Source of the DNA: Limnoglobus roseus
Lineage (GTDB): Bacteria > Planctomycetota > Planctomycetia > Gemmatales > Gemmataceae
Direction: 5' to 3'
Assembly (NCBI RefSeq): GCF_008254045.1
Contig: NZ_CP042425.1
Span: 248,001-312,000 of the forward strand
DNA length: 64,000 bases
The stretch's first letter is position 1. Each line of letters starts with the position of its first letter. Below, piece by piece: positions 18,235 to 26,527 of the stretch. The notes beneath the pieces were generated by a model, which was not told the DNA's origin, did not search any database, and saw only the letters and a list, made by a program, of their open reading frames with translations. The translations under genes and the position numbers were made by a program.

Positions 18235-18867
18235 ATGGCCCGACATACGGACCCCGCTTGTAAGCGGTGCCGGCGGGAGCAGATGAAGCTGTTCCTCAAA
18301 GGCAGCCGCTGCTTCAGCCCGAAGTGCCCGATTGACCGCGAAGCCCGCCCGCCGGGCATGCACGGTGCCACCCGCACCAAGCAGACCGAGTACGGCATTC
18401 GCCTCCGCGAAAAGCAACGCCTGAAATGGTTCTACGGCTTGCTCGAACGGCAGTTCATGCGGTATCTGGAGCTGGCCAGCAAGGGCTCGAACACCGGCGA
18501 TGAGTTGCTGGTCCTGATGGAACGTCGGTTGGACAACGTGGTGCACCGCCTCGGCTTCTCGCCGTGCCGCAAGGGTGCCCGCCAACTGATCGCCCACGGC
18601 CACGTGATGCTCAACGGCCGCAAGTGCGACGTGGCGAGCGTGCTGGTGAAGCCCGGCGACATCATCAAGGTGAAGCCCGCGGCCCGCAGCTTGGCCCTCG
18701 CCCGGTTGAACCTCCAGCAGAGCGGCGAACCGACGCCGGATTACCTGGAGCGGATCAACTCGGAGGAACCGGAAGGCAAGATGAACCGCCTGCCGACGCG
18801 CGGCGACGTGGACCCGCGGATCGCGGACGTCCGCGTGCAGCTGATTATCGAAATCGCCACCCGCTAA
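18235..18867 (+). CDS. rpsD: 30S ribosomal protein S4 (uS4)
   Basis: 210 residues. The N-terminus has four cysteines (Cys9, Cys12, Cys26, Cys31) as in zinc-binding S4. The S4 RNA-binding domain is clear ([39 protein letters not shown]). It is an early-binding 16S rRNA assembly protein and, in some bacteria, a translational repressor of its own operon. A hairpin with a T-rich tail follows 50 bases after the stop. Confidence 0.98.
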   Translation: MARHTDPACKRCRREQMKLFLKGSRCFSPKCPIDREARPPGMHGATRTKQTEYGIRLREKQRLKWFYGLLERQFMRYLELASKGSNTGDELLVLMERRLDNVVHRLGFSPCRKGARQLIAHGHVMLNGRKCDVASVLVKPGDIIKVKPAARSLALARLNLQQSGEPTPDYLERINSEEPEGKMNRLPTRGDVDPRIADVRVQLIIEIATR

Positions 18868-18887
18868 AGTGGGTGGACAAAGCCCTG

Positions 18888-18956
18888 GCACAACCGTGCC
18901 AAGGCTTCTTGCGACTTCCCCAACGGTCGCGATCCCGTTGGGGTTTCTGTTTGTTT
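18888..18956 (+). terminator. tandem hairpins with T-rich tail between rpsD and rpoA
   Basis: A first stem-loop forms around GCCCTGGCAC/GTGCCAAGGC (about 18888-18911, one mismatch). The second, CCCCAACGG (18918-18926) with CCGTTGGGG (18935-18943), is followed directly by TTTCTGTTTGTTTC. It has the shape of a Rho-independent terminator or attenuator, although rpsD and rpoA are usually cotranscribed. Confidence 0.65.
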
Positions 18957-19066
18957 CTGTGTCCTGGCCGATTCGCGTCTTGCTGTGCCGGCGATCACCA
19001 CCCACCATCGCACGGGTGGCCGCCGACGGAAAGCTGACGCGGACGGTCTTCGAAGGGATGTGCTTT

Positions 19067-20068
19067 GTGCGTATTCGTTGGCGTGGACTGGAACTGCCGA
19101 ACCGCGTGGCCTCGGAACGGCCGAGTCTGACCGACACCTACGGCAAGTTCCACGCGGAGCCGTTTGAGCGAGGCTTCGGCATGACGGTCGGCAACAGCCT
19201 CCGTCGCATTCTGCTCTCCAGCCTGGAAGGGTCCTCCGTGACCCGCGTCAAAATCCAGGGCGTGCAGCACGAAATCTCGACGATCCCCGGCATCGTCGAG
19301 GACGTGACCGACATCATTCTGAACATCAAGTCGCTGGTCGTGAAGAACACCAGCGACCAGCCGAAGGTCATTCGCATCGACCGCCACCAAAAGGGCGTGG
19401 TCAAGGCGGCCGACCTCCAGCACGACGAGACGGTGCAAATCCTCAACCCGGAACACCACATTTGCACGATGACCGACGACGTGCCGTTCGTGGTGGAACT
19501 GACGGTCGAGAACGGCCGCGGTTATCGCACCGCCGACGAAAACTCCGGCAAGGAACGCGAGATCGGCGTCATCCCGGTGGACAGCAGCTTCTCGCCGGTC
19601 GTCCGGGTGAAGTACGACATCGAGGAAACGCGGGTCGGCCAACGGACGAACTACGACCGCCTCGTGATGGAAATTTGGACGAACGGCACCGTCGGCCCGC
19701 AGATGGCCCTGGTGGAAGCGGCGAAGATCCTTCGCAAGCACCTCAACCCGTTCATCCAGTACAGCGAACCCGGCCCGGAAGTGTCGCTGGAAGAAGGCCC
19801 CATCGAGATCGGGCCGGCCGCCGGCGCGGGCGTGGACATGGAACTCGAGCGCAAGCTCAACATGTCGCTCGCGGAACTCGAACTGTCCGTGCGGGCGACG
19901 AACTGCCTGGAATCCGAAGGGATCGCCAGCGTTCGCGACCTCGTGATGCGGTCCGAGGAAGAACTGCTGGAAGTGCGCAACTTCGGCGAAACGACGCTGA
20001 AGGAAGTCGCCATCAAGCTGAAAGAACGCGGCCTGCACCTCGGGATGAAAGTCCCGCAGCGCCGGTAG
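19067..20068 (+). CDS. rpoA: DNA-directed RNA polymerase subunit alpha
   Basis: 333 residues from the GTG at 19067 ([14 protein letters not shown]), with a GAAGGGA site about 8 bases ahead; an ATG at 19058 is the alternative and the open frame extends back to 18869. This gives a length near the E. coli protein. N-terminal dimerisation domain: [23 protein letters not shown]; then the RpoA insert region, a linker ([12 protein letters not shown]), and the C-terminal domain that contacts UP elements and activators ([37 protein letters not shown]). Confidence 0.96.
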   Translation: MRIRWRGLELPNRVASERPSLTDTYGKFHAEPFERGFGMTVGNSLRRILLSSLEGSSVTRVKIQGVQHEISTIPGIVEDVTDIILNIKSLVVKNTSDQPKVIRIDRHQKGVVKAADLQHDETVQILNPEHHICTMTDDVPFVVELTVENGRGYRTADENSGKEREIGVIPVDSSFSPVVRVKYDIEETRVGQRTNYDRLVMEIWTNGTVGPQMALVEAAKILRKHLNPFIQYSEPGPEVSLEEGPIEIGPAAGAGVDMELERKLNMSLAELELSVRATNCLESEGIASVRDLVMRSEEELLEVRNFGETTLKEVAIKLKERGLHLGMKVPQRR

Positions 20069-20072
20069 TAAG

Positions 20073-20195
20073 CAGGAGTCAGGAATCAGGGGTCAGGGAT
20101 GAAGTCGATCCACGACCCCGGTTCCGTGTCCGTCACTTACCTTGGCACGGGGTGACGTTCTCACTGACTCCTGATCCTTGTCTCCTGACCCCTGA
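20073..20195. repeat. inverted and direct repeats between rpoA and rplQ
   Basis: TCAGGGGTCAGG at 20086-20097 pairs with CCTGACCCCTGA at 20184-20195; the related GGAGTCAGGAATCAGG and TGACTCCTGATCC sequences lie just outside and inside. Together they fill most of the 135-base gap. The family shares its core with the rpsK-rpsD repeat. Confidence 0.7.
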
Positions 20196-20203
20196 GGTTT
20201 GCC

Positions 20204-20728
20204 ATGCGCCACCGTAAAGCCGGCCGGATTCTCGGCCGAAACGCCAGTCACCGCCTCGCGCTCTTCCGCAACCTGAGCCGGGCACTCATCACGCACGAAT
20301 CGATCCGCACCACCAACGCGAAGGCGAAGGAACTGCGGCCGTTCATCGAGAAGCTCATCACGCTCGCCAAGAAGGGTGCCCTCGCGGACGACGGCACGCC
20401 GGCCGGCAAGGCGAAGGCCCTGCACTACCGCCGCCAGGCGATGGCCATCCTCGGCCCGACCCACGGCACCGGCGTCTACGACAAGGCGGGCGAACCGGCG
20501 ACCGAGAAGACGGCCGACACGGTGCTGAAGAAGCTGTTCAACGTCATCGGCCCGCGGTTCAAGGAGCGGCCGGGCGGTTACACCCGCATCATGAAGCTGC
20601 ACTACCGCCGCCTCGGCGACGCCGGCGAAGTGTCGGTGATCGAGATGCTGAAGGAAGGCGAGACGAAGGTCGTCCGGACGAAGGAAGGGGCTTCCGCCCC
20701 GGCCCCGGCTCCCGTCACGACGGGCTGA
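20204..20728 (+). CDS. rplQ: 50S ribosomal protein L17 (bL17)
   Basis: 174 residues, longer than the 127 of E. coli because of a C-terminal tail. The L17 core is clear: MRHRKAGRILGRNASHRLALFRNL, SRALITHESIRTTNAKAKELRPF and the GGYTRIMKLHYRRLGDAGEVSVIE block. The last 25 or so residues (ETKVVRTKEGASAPAPAPV) are an Ala/Pro-rich extension. It is the last gene of the cluster. Confidence 0.97.
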   Translation: MRHRKAGRILGRNASHRLALFRNLSRALITHESIRTTNAKAKELRPFIEKLITLAKKGALADDGTPAGKAKALHYRRQAMAILGPTHGTGVYDKAGEPATEKTADTVLKKLFNVIGPRFKERPGGYTRIMKLHYRRLGDAGEVSVIEMLKEGETKVVRTKEGASAPAPAPVTTG

Positions 20729-20750
20729 GTGGCCAGAGGATCAACGCGAA

Positions 20751-20777
20751 CCGCCGGGCTGGTCCCGGCGGTTTTTT
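20751..20777 (+). terminator. Rho-independent terminator after rplQ
   Basis: CCGCCGGG (20751-20758), loop CTGGT, CCCGGCGG (20764-20771), then TTTTTT (20772-20777). It closes the ribosomal cluster and lies just before the convergent msrA stop. Confidence 0.9.
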
Positions 20778-20781
20778 CGTT

Positions 20782-21327
20782 TCACACCGACTTCCACCAC
20801 TTCGCGAACTTCTGCCGCGCCTTCGCCGCCTTCGGCGACACCACGGCCATGCAGTACGGCTGATCGGGATTCGCCCGGAAGTAGCCCTGGTGATACTCCT
20901 CGGCCGCGTAAAACTTTTCGAACGGCACCACCTGCGTCACGATCGGGTTCGGCCACGCCTGCTCGGCGGTCAGTTTCACGATCGTCTCCTCGGCCATCCG
21001 CTTCTGCTCCGGCGAGTGGTAGAAGATCGCCGAGCGGTACTGCGTGCCGACGTCGCCGCCCTGCCGGTTGAGCGTCGTCGGGTTGTGGATGGCGAAGAAG
21101 ACTTCGAGCAGTTGGCCGAACGTGATGACGGTCGGGTCGAAGGTAACTTGGATGACCTCGGCGTGGCCCGTGTTGCCGTTGCAGACGGCCCGGTAACTCG
21201 GGTTCTCGACGTGCCCGCCGCTGAAGCCGGACTCGCACTTTTCGACGCCCTTCAGGTTCTCGAAGCAGGCTTCCAGGCACCAGTAACAGCCGCCGCCGAG
21301 CGTGGCGACCTCGTGTTGTTGCGACAT
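20782..21327 (-). CDS. msrA: peptide-methionine (S)-S-oxide reductase
   Basis: 181 residues. MsrA reduces methionine-S-sulfoxide in proteins and free methionine. The catalytic Cys14 is in GGGCYWCLEACF (the usual motif is GCFWC), and the substrate-pocket and family sequences GFSGGHVENPSYRAVCNG, GHAEVIQVTFDP and GGDVGTQYRSAIF are present. The C-terminus lacks the obvious resolving-Cys tail found in some forms, although Cys residues near AVCNG and YCMAV may serve. No signal peptide; cytosolic. Confidence 0.97.
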   Translation of the reverse strand: MSQQHEVATLGGGCYWCLEACFENLKGVEKCESGFSGGHVENPSYRAVCNGNTGHAEVIQVTFDPTVITFGQLLEVFFAIHNPTTLNRQGGDVGTQYRSAIFYHSPEQKRMAEETIVKLTAEQAWPNPIVTQVVPFEKFYAAEEYHQGYFRANPDQPYCMAVVSPKAAKARQKFAKWWKSV

Positions 21328-21355
21328 GCGTTGCCCTCGGGGTGGGAATCACCCG

Positions 21356-21877
21356 TCAGGCCATTCTACCCGCCACGACGGCCGAGACGGCGTCCCGCAC
21401 CGGCCCCGCGAGCGTCGGATCGGCCACGATGCCGGCAACATCCAGTTTGCGGCCGGCGACCGGCACGGCCACCGAACTGACGATCCGGGCGTCCATCGTT
21501 TTGAGCACTTCGTGCAGTTGGGCCGCCGCGTGAACCGAACGCGGGGAAGCGTTGAGAAGGGCGACCGGCTTGCCGACGAACTCGCCGCTGCCGACGACCC
21601 AGTCGAGGGCGTTCTTCAAGGAGCCGGGGATGCCGTGGGCGTACTCGGGGCTGCACACCAGAACGCCGGCCGCCGAAGTCAGTGCGGCCTGCCATGCCTT
21701 GACTGCCGGGTGGCCGACCGACTCGTCATCGGGGTTGAAGTGCGGCAGAACAGCCAACTCGGTGAAGAAGACGACTTCGACACCGGCCGGAGCCAGCCGT
21801 GCGGCCGCTTGGAGGAGTTTGACGTTCGACGATTCGGCCCGCAGGCTGCCGCACACGGCCAAGAGTTGAACGGGCAT
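21356..21877 (-). CDS. NADPH-dependent FMN reductase family flavoprotein
   Basis: 173 residues from the ATG at 21877 (MPVQLLAVCGSLRAESSN); an upstream ATG at 21892 is possible and would overlap the previous stop. The flavodoxin-like fold is recognised from the FMN phosphate loop CGSLRAESSNVKLL and from SPEYAHGIPGSLKNALDWVVG. Related enzymes (ChrR, azoreductase, ArsH-like) reduce quinones, chromate or azo dyes with NAD(P)H. The natural substrate cannot be told. It may be cotranscribed with the small gene directly upstream. Confidence 0.88.
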   Translation of the reverse strand: MPVQLLAVCGSLRAESSNVKLLQAAARLAPAGVEVVFFTELAVLPHFNPDDESVGHPAVKAWQAALTSAAGVLVCSPEYAHGIPGSLKNALDWVVGSGEFVGKPVALLNASPRSVHAAAQLHEVLKTMDARIVSSVAVPVAGRKLDVAGIVADPTLAGPVRDAVSAVVAGRMA

Positions 21878-21885
21878 CGCGCGGC

Positions 21886-22146
21886 CTACCATCCCAGCTT
21901 GCCACGGAGCGCATCCAACCCGCCGCCGAAGGCGGCCGCGGCGTTCGGGTACTTGCCGTCGCCGTCCAGGCGGTGGCCGTTGTTGCTCTGCGTCACGTTA
22001 CAGATGAACTGACCGCTCGCCGGCCGCACGTCCAGGCGGTACTGCGGTTGGCCGCCGAGGATCACGAACACGGTGTGGTCGCCGACGCCGGCCGACAGGG
22101 AACCTTCTCGCTTCGACAGCCAGTCGGGAATCGCGGGCAACGCCAT
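21886..22146 (-). CDS. small hypothetical protein
   Basis: 86 residues from the ATG at 22146 with GAGG ahead; a GTG at 22149 is the alternative. It contains a compact, mixed alpha/beta sequence (DHTVFVILGGQPQYRLDVRP, ICNVTQSNNGHRLDG) and ends LDALRGKLGW. No signal peptide, no membrane segment, no family recognised. Its stop is within a few bases of the flavoprotein start, so the two are probably one transcript. Confidence 0.65.
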   Translation of the reverse strand: MALPAIPDWLSKREGSLSAGVGDHTVFVILGGQPQYRLDVRPASGQFICNVTQSNNGHRLDGDGKYPNAAAAFGGGLDALRGKLGW

Positions 22147-22260
22147 CACAGGAACCTCGGCCGGGGTTTCGGGAGAACGTCATTCTATGGACTCGTCTTC
22201 CCGGCCCAACTCCTACAATTCTCTTGCTGGCCCTCCCCGTACTCGCGCCGACGCCCCGAC

Positions 22261-23619
22261 ATGACAACCGCCTCGAAAACGACGCTCCCGCTCGTGGGGG
22301 CCAAGCCGCACCTCGATTACGAACTCGTACTCGACTGCGTCCACTGCGGCCTCTGCACGGCGAGTTGCCCGACCTACGTCGAGACCGGCAACGAGGCCGA
22401 CAGCCCCCGCGGCCGCATCTACCTCATGCGGTCGGTCATCGACGGGGCGCTGCAACTCGACGACAACGTGAAGGGCCACCTCGACCTCTGCCTGAACTGC
22501 CGGGCGTGCGAAACCGCCTGCCCATCCGGGGTGCAGTACGGCAAGCTCATCGAGCCGTTCCGCGCTCACATGGACGAACTCGAACCCGGCCGCTCATCCG
22601 CGAACCTGAACGCGATCCAGCGGTTCATGCTGTTCAAGATTTTCCCGTCGCGGGTGCGCACCCGGCTGGCCCTCGCCCCGGCCCGGCTGATGCAGTGGAC
22701 CGGCGTCGATTGGCTGACGGAAAAGCTCGGCCTGACGAATCTGCTGCCGCCGTCGCTCCGCCGCATGAAGCAGATGCTGCCGCAACTGAAGCCGCACTAC
22801 GGCCACCTGCCGGAGATTCTGCCGGCCGAAGGGAAGCGGCGGGCGAAGGTCGGCCTGTTCCTCGGCTGCGTGGCCGACGCCCTCTACCCGCAGACGCAAC
22901 TGAACACCGCTCGCGTCCTTCAAAAGAACGGCGTCGAGGTCTGGATTCCGCGGAACCAACAGTGCTGCGGGGCGCTCCACTACCACAGCGCGATGGAACC
23001 GCAGGCCCGCGAGTTGGCGGCGAAGAACTGCGACGCCTTCGGCTTCAGTGGCCCCGTGCCGAACGATTTGGACGCGGTCGTGACAAACGCGGCCGGGTGC
23101 GGGGCGATGCTGAAGGACTACACGCACCTGATGCACGACACGCCGGCCGCGGAAGCGGCGGCGAAGTTCCACGCGAAATCCCGCGACATCAGCGAATTCC
23201 TGTACGACCTCGGCCCGATCAAGCCGACGCACCCGCTGCCGATCACCGCCACCTACCACGACGCCTGCCACCTGCGGCACGCGCAACAGATTTTCAAACA
23301 GCCGCGGAGCCTGCTGGAACTGATCCCCGGCATGACGCTGGTGCCGCTGCCGGAAAGTGAACTGTGCTGCGGGGCGGCGGGCAGTTACAACCTCACGCAA
23401 CCGGACATGGCCGGCCGCCTCGGCGACCGCAAGGCAGACAACATCCGCGCGACCGGGGCTAAGGCCGTGTTCATCGGCAACGTCGGCTGTCTGATGCAGA
23501 TTGCCCGGCACCTGAAGGCCGTGGCCCCGGACCTGTGGTGCGCCCACCCGGTGGACGCTCTCTGGGCGAGTTACAGCGGTGAGATGCCGGCCGAGTTGAA
23601 GGCGAGCGGCCCGGCGTAA
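22261..23619 (+). CDS. glcF: glycolate oxidase iron-sulfur subunit
   Basis: 452 residues from the ATG at 22261; the longer open frame from 21973 overlaps the opposite gene and is rejected. Two 4Fe-4S ferredoxin motifs (C26-x2-C-x2-C-x3-CP and C77-x2-C-x2-C-x3-CP) are followed by two CCG domains (CCGALHYHS and CCGAAGSYN) that bind a further cofactor. GlcF passes electrons from the flavin subunits GlcD/GlcE, which are not in this window, to the respiratory chain. The related lactate or glycerol-3-phosphate dehydrogenase subunits cannot be fully excluded. The last codons (for ASGPA) and stop lie inside a 31-bp inverted repeat. Confidence 0.92.
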   Translation: MTTASKTTLPLVGAKPHLDYELVLDCVHCGLCTASCPTYVETGNEADSPRGRIYLMRSVIDGALQLDDNVKGHLDLCLNCRACETACPSGVQYGKLIEPFRAHMDELEPGRSSANLNAIQRFMLFKIFPSRVRTRLALAPARLMQWTGVDWLTEKLGLTNLLPPSLRRMKQMLPQLKPHYGHLPEILPAEGKRRAKVGLFLGCVADALYPQTQLNTARVLQKNGVEVWIPRNQQCCGALHYHSAMEPQARELAAKNCDAFGFSGPVPNDLDAVVTNAAGCGAMLKDYTHLMHDTPAAEAAAKFHAKSRDISEFLYDLGPIKPTHPLPITATYHDACHLRHAQQIFKQPRSLLELIPGMTLVPLPESELCCGAAGSYNLTQPDMAGRLGDRKADNIRATGAKAVFIGNVGCLMQIARHLKAVAPDLWCAHPVDALWASYSGEMPAELKASGPA

Positions 23620-23675
23620 GCGGGCCGTGTCTGCGTGCGATCAAGACACGGCCCGCTTACGCCGGGCCGCTCGCC
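23601..23675. repeat. 31-bp perfect inverted repeat overlapping the end of glcF
   Basis: Arms 23601-23631 and 23645-23675 are exact reverse complements with a 13-base loop. The left arm contains the last codons and the TAA stop (23617-23619) of glcF. AAAATCTCTG follows the right arm. It could end transcription, but the repeat also resembles other palindromes in the window (GGCGAGCCGAGCGGCG after pdxJ). Confidence 0.9.
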
Positions 23676-23728
23676 AAAATCTCTGATCGCGGCCGACGAA
23701 CAGTCTTTATCACGACAGGAATTCGATC

Positions 23729-25480
23729 ATGGCGGTTCCGACCAACGCTTCCTCGACCGCAAACCCTCCTGCCCCGGCGAAGCCCCCGGAGAAGAAGCAC
23801 GCCCGCGACTCGATCCGCGAGAGCCTGGAGACGATCGTCTTCGTCGTGGTACTGGTCTTCCTGCTCAAGCAGTTCGTCGTCGAGGCGTTCGTCATCCCAA
23901 CCGGGTCGATGGCCGAGACGCTCTACGGCTACCAGAAGAACATCAAGTGTGCCGAGTGCGAGTTCGAGTTCCCGCTGAACTCCAGCCGCGAGGTCGAAGG
24001 CGACCCGAACATGAACGGTGCCCGGCGGGCGATCCACGGGTACTGCTGCCCGAACTGTCGGTACAAACACGTCTTCAAGCAGAATGAGCCACTGCCGTAC
24101 AACAGTTCCGGCGACCGCGTGCTCGTCCACAAGGCCCAGTACCACCAGTTCCCGCCGCAGCGGGGCGACGTGGTCGTGTTCAAGTACCCGGCCGAACCGC
24201 AGCGGCAACTCGGCGCGCAGAACTACATCAAACGACTCTGGGGACTCGGCGGCGAAACCCTCGCCATGTGGCGGGGCGACATCTACGTCTGCGACACCCT
24301 CACCTACCCGCCGGACGTGGACCGCGACGGCCAGACGCCGCGGCCGGAAGAACTGTGGAAGTTCGAGTACACCCACGCCGGCACGACGGAAACCGACGCC
24401 GCCGTGCAACGGTTCGAGCAGTCGCGGGCGGCCGGGTTCGCCGACCCGGGCGGGTTCCGACTCGTCCGCAAGAACGACGCGATGCTGGAGGCGATGAAGC
24501 GGAGCGTGTGGGACAACGACCACCAGTCGAACTACCTGGCGAACGCCGGCGTGCCGCCGCGGTGGAAGGCCGAGACGGACGACTGGACCAACGACAATGC
24601 GTCGATGCCGAAGGCGTTCACGCACACCGGCGCGGGCCTCGGCTGGCTGCGGTACCGCCACCTCGTCGTCGAGAACTTCAACGCCTTGGGCGGCGGGCCG
24701 GGCAAGCCGGTCGTGAAGCCCAAGCCGGTGGACAACTTCCTCGGGTACAACGGCGAAGTCGATGACATGAACATCGGCGGTTTCAGCAGCCCCGAGTTCG
24801 TGCTCGAACGACAGGACTACAAGTTCTGGGTCGGCGACCTGATCGCGGAGTGCCAGGCGAAGTTCACCGACCCGAACGCCGAGGTCACGCTGGAACTGTC
24901 GAAGGGGCCGAACCGCTTCCAGGCCCGGTTCGCCGGCGGGAACGTCACGCTCACCCGCACCGGGGAGAACGGCAAGGAACTCGCCACGAAGCCGACCGGC
25001 ATCACCGGCGGCACGCACAAGTTGCGGTTCGCCAACGTGGACTGCTCGCTCCGCGTCTGGGTCGACGGCCGCAAGGTCGATTTCGGCACGGCCGGCGAGT
25101 ACGACCCGGGCCTACCCGCGAAGTTCGAGTTCGACGCCGCCGACGAGAAGAAGGAAGGGTGGACGGTGAAGAACGACGTGGACGCCCCGGCCAGTATCGG
25201 CGCGTCCAACGGCGTCGAGGTGAGCAAGCTGAAGCTCTGGCGGGACACCTTCTACATCAACATGCAGTCCGGTGCCCGCGGCGGGGCCTACGACTCGCTG
25301 AGCAACGTGACCGGCACCGTGTACACCTACTACGTCCATCCCGGCCACTACATGTGCTTCGGCGACAACAGCGCCCAAAGCTCCGACGGCCGCGAGTGGG
25401 GCACGGTGCCCGAACGCCTGATGCTCGGCAAGGCGTCGTTCGTGTTCTTCCCGCTCGACCGGATCGGGTTCATCAAGTAA
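23729..25480 (+). CDS. lepB: signal peptidase I with a large insertion and zinc-ribbon-like element
   Basis: 583 residues, about twice the normal length. One N-terminal transmembrane helix (TIVFVVVLVFLLKQFVVEAF, 35-54) is followed by box B with the catalytic Ser60 (IPTGSMAETL). Box C has the general-base Lys135 (GDRVLVHKAQYH) and box D is GDVVVFKYP plus YIKRLWGLGGETL. Box E (GDNSAQSSDGREWG, near 545-558) is only reached after an insertion of about 300 residues. Between box B and box C are CAEC and CPNC pairs, a likely zinc ribbon. The insertion ends in a LamG-like beta sandwich (THKLRFANVDCSLRVWVDG). Catalytic residues are intact, so it should remove signal peptides at the membrane. Confidence 0.9.
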   Translation: MAVPTNASSTANPPAPAKPPEKKHARDSIRESLETIVFVVVLVFLLKQFVVEAFVIPTGSMAETLYGYQKNIKCAECEFEFPLNSSREVEGDPNMNGARRAIHGYCCPNCRYKHVFKQNEPLPYNSSGDRVLVHKAQYHQFPPQRGDVVVFKYPAEPQRQLGAQNYIKRLWGLGGETLAMWRGDIYVCDTLTYPPDVDRDGQTPRPEELWKFEYTHAGTTETDAAVQRFEQSRAAGFADPGGFRLVRKNDAMLEAMKRSVWDNDHQSNYLANAGVPPRWKAETDDWTNDNASMPKAFTHTGAGLGWLRYRHLVVENFNALGGGPGKPVVKPKPVDNFLGYNGEVDDMNIGGFSSPEFVLERQDYKFWVGDLIAECQAKFTDPNAEVTLELSKGPNRFQARFAGGNVTLTRTGENGKELATKPTGITGGTHKLRFANVDCSLRVWVDGRKVDFGTAGEYDPGLPAKFEFDAADEKKEGWTVKNDVDAPASIGASNGVEVSKLKLWRDTFYINMQSGARGGAYDSLSNVTGTVYTYYVHPGHYMCFGDNSAQSSDGREWGTVPERLMLGKASFVFFPLDRIGFIK

Positions 25481-25492
25481 CCACATCCGGTC

Positions 25493-25621
25493 CCCTCTCC
25501 CCGGCTTTGAGGGGGGAGAGGGTTAGGGTGAGGGGAACGCCTACCTCAATCAATCGCCTTCGCGCGGCAAACTCAACCCCCTCACCCCGGCCCTCTCCCC
25601 CGCAAAGCCGGGGAGAGAGGG
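25493..25621. repeat. 43-bp inverted repeat pair, copy 2
   Basis: The second copy of the element at 792-923: arms about 25493-25535 and 25578-25621 with a 42-base spacer, nearly perfect complements. It fills almost all of the lepB-phyH gap, so the ribosome-binding site of the next gene (GGGAGAGAAATC) is at the very edge of its right arm. Confidence 0.85.
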
Positions 25622-25633
25622 AGAGAAATCGCC

Positions 25634-26467
25634 ATGAACTCTCCCACCACGTTCAACGCGATCCCCGGCCAGGAAGAACTGGCTGGGATGCCGCGGGACC
25701 TGTCGTTCCATCCCTGCACGAACGCGAACCCGCGGGTGCTGACCCGCGAGCAGATCGAGCGGTTCAACCGCGACGGCTACCTGATGCCGTTCCGCTTCTT
25801 CGACGCGGCCGAGATCGCCGACCTCCGCGGGTACTTCGACCGACTGCTGACGCAGTACGTTGCCGAGGGGAAGGACAGTTATTCGATCAGTTCCGCCCAC
25901 CTCCGGCACGGCCGCGTGTGGGACGTACTCACGAACCCGCGGATCGTCGCCGTCGTGGCCGACTTGCTCGGGCCGAGCATTATCGGGTGGGGGTCACACT
26001 TCTTCTGCAAGATGCCCGGCGACGGCAAGACCGTGGCGTGGCACCAAGATTCGAGCTACTGGCCGCTGACCCCAGCGAAGGCCGTCACCGTCTGGCTGGC
26101 GATCGACGACGCCGACCGCGGCAACGCCTGCATGAAGTACATCCCCCGCACGCACACCCTCGGCCACCTCACGTACACGCTCAGCGAGACCGACGACGCG
26201 AACGTGCTGAACCAGACCGTGGCGGACATCGAACGCTACGGCGAACCCGTTTACGTGGAACTGAAGGCCGGCGAGGCGTCATTGCACTCCGACTCGCTGT
26301 TGCACGGCTCGGAGGCGAACGCTTCGAACCGCCGCCGGTGCGGGCTGACGCTGCGGTACACACCGGGCGAGGTTCACGCTTACCTCGGCTGGGCCGACAA
26401 GGGCGTTGTTGTTCACGGCGACCCGCCGCCGCACTGGGCGAACCGCCCGCGGCCGACGGACGAATAA
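25634..26467 (+). CDS. phytanoyl-CoA dioxygenase (PhyH) family protein
   Basis: 277 residues. The Fe(II)/2-oxoglutarate-binding H-x-D pair is in VAWHQDSSYW (near residue 137) and the distal His in LLHGSEANASNRRRCG (near 222), followed by the 2-oxoglutarate Arg. The double-stranded beta-helix fold is recognised from the PhyH pattern: FNRDGYLMPFRFFDAAEI near the start and CMKYIPRTHTLGH. The family hydroxylates many small molecules; the substrate here is unknown. No signal peptide. Confidence 0.9.
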   Translation: MNSPTTFNAIPGQEELAGMPRDLSFHPCTNANPRVLTREQIERFNRDGYLMPFRFFDAAEIADLRGYFDRLLTQYVAEGKDSYSISSAHLRHGRVWDVLTNPRIVAVVADLLGPSIIGWGSHFFCKMPGDGKTVAWHQDSSYWPLTPAKAVTVWLAIDDADRGNACMKYIPRTHTLGHLTYTLSETDDANVLNQTVADIERYGEPVYVELKAGEASLHSDSLLHGSEANASNRRRCGLTLRYTPGEVHAYLGWADKGVVVHGDPPPHWANRPRPTDE

Positions 26468-26527
26468 CGGTGGTGTTTCCCCGCCGTCTCGAATACTATC
26501 TCCTCACGCACTCGCCGGGGAACCGCC

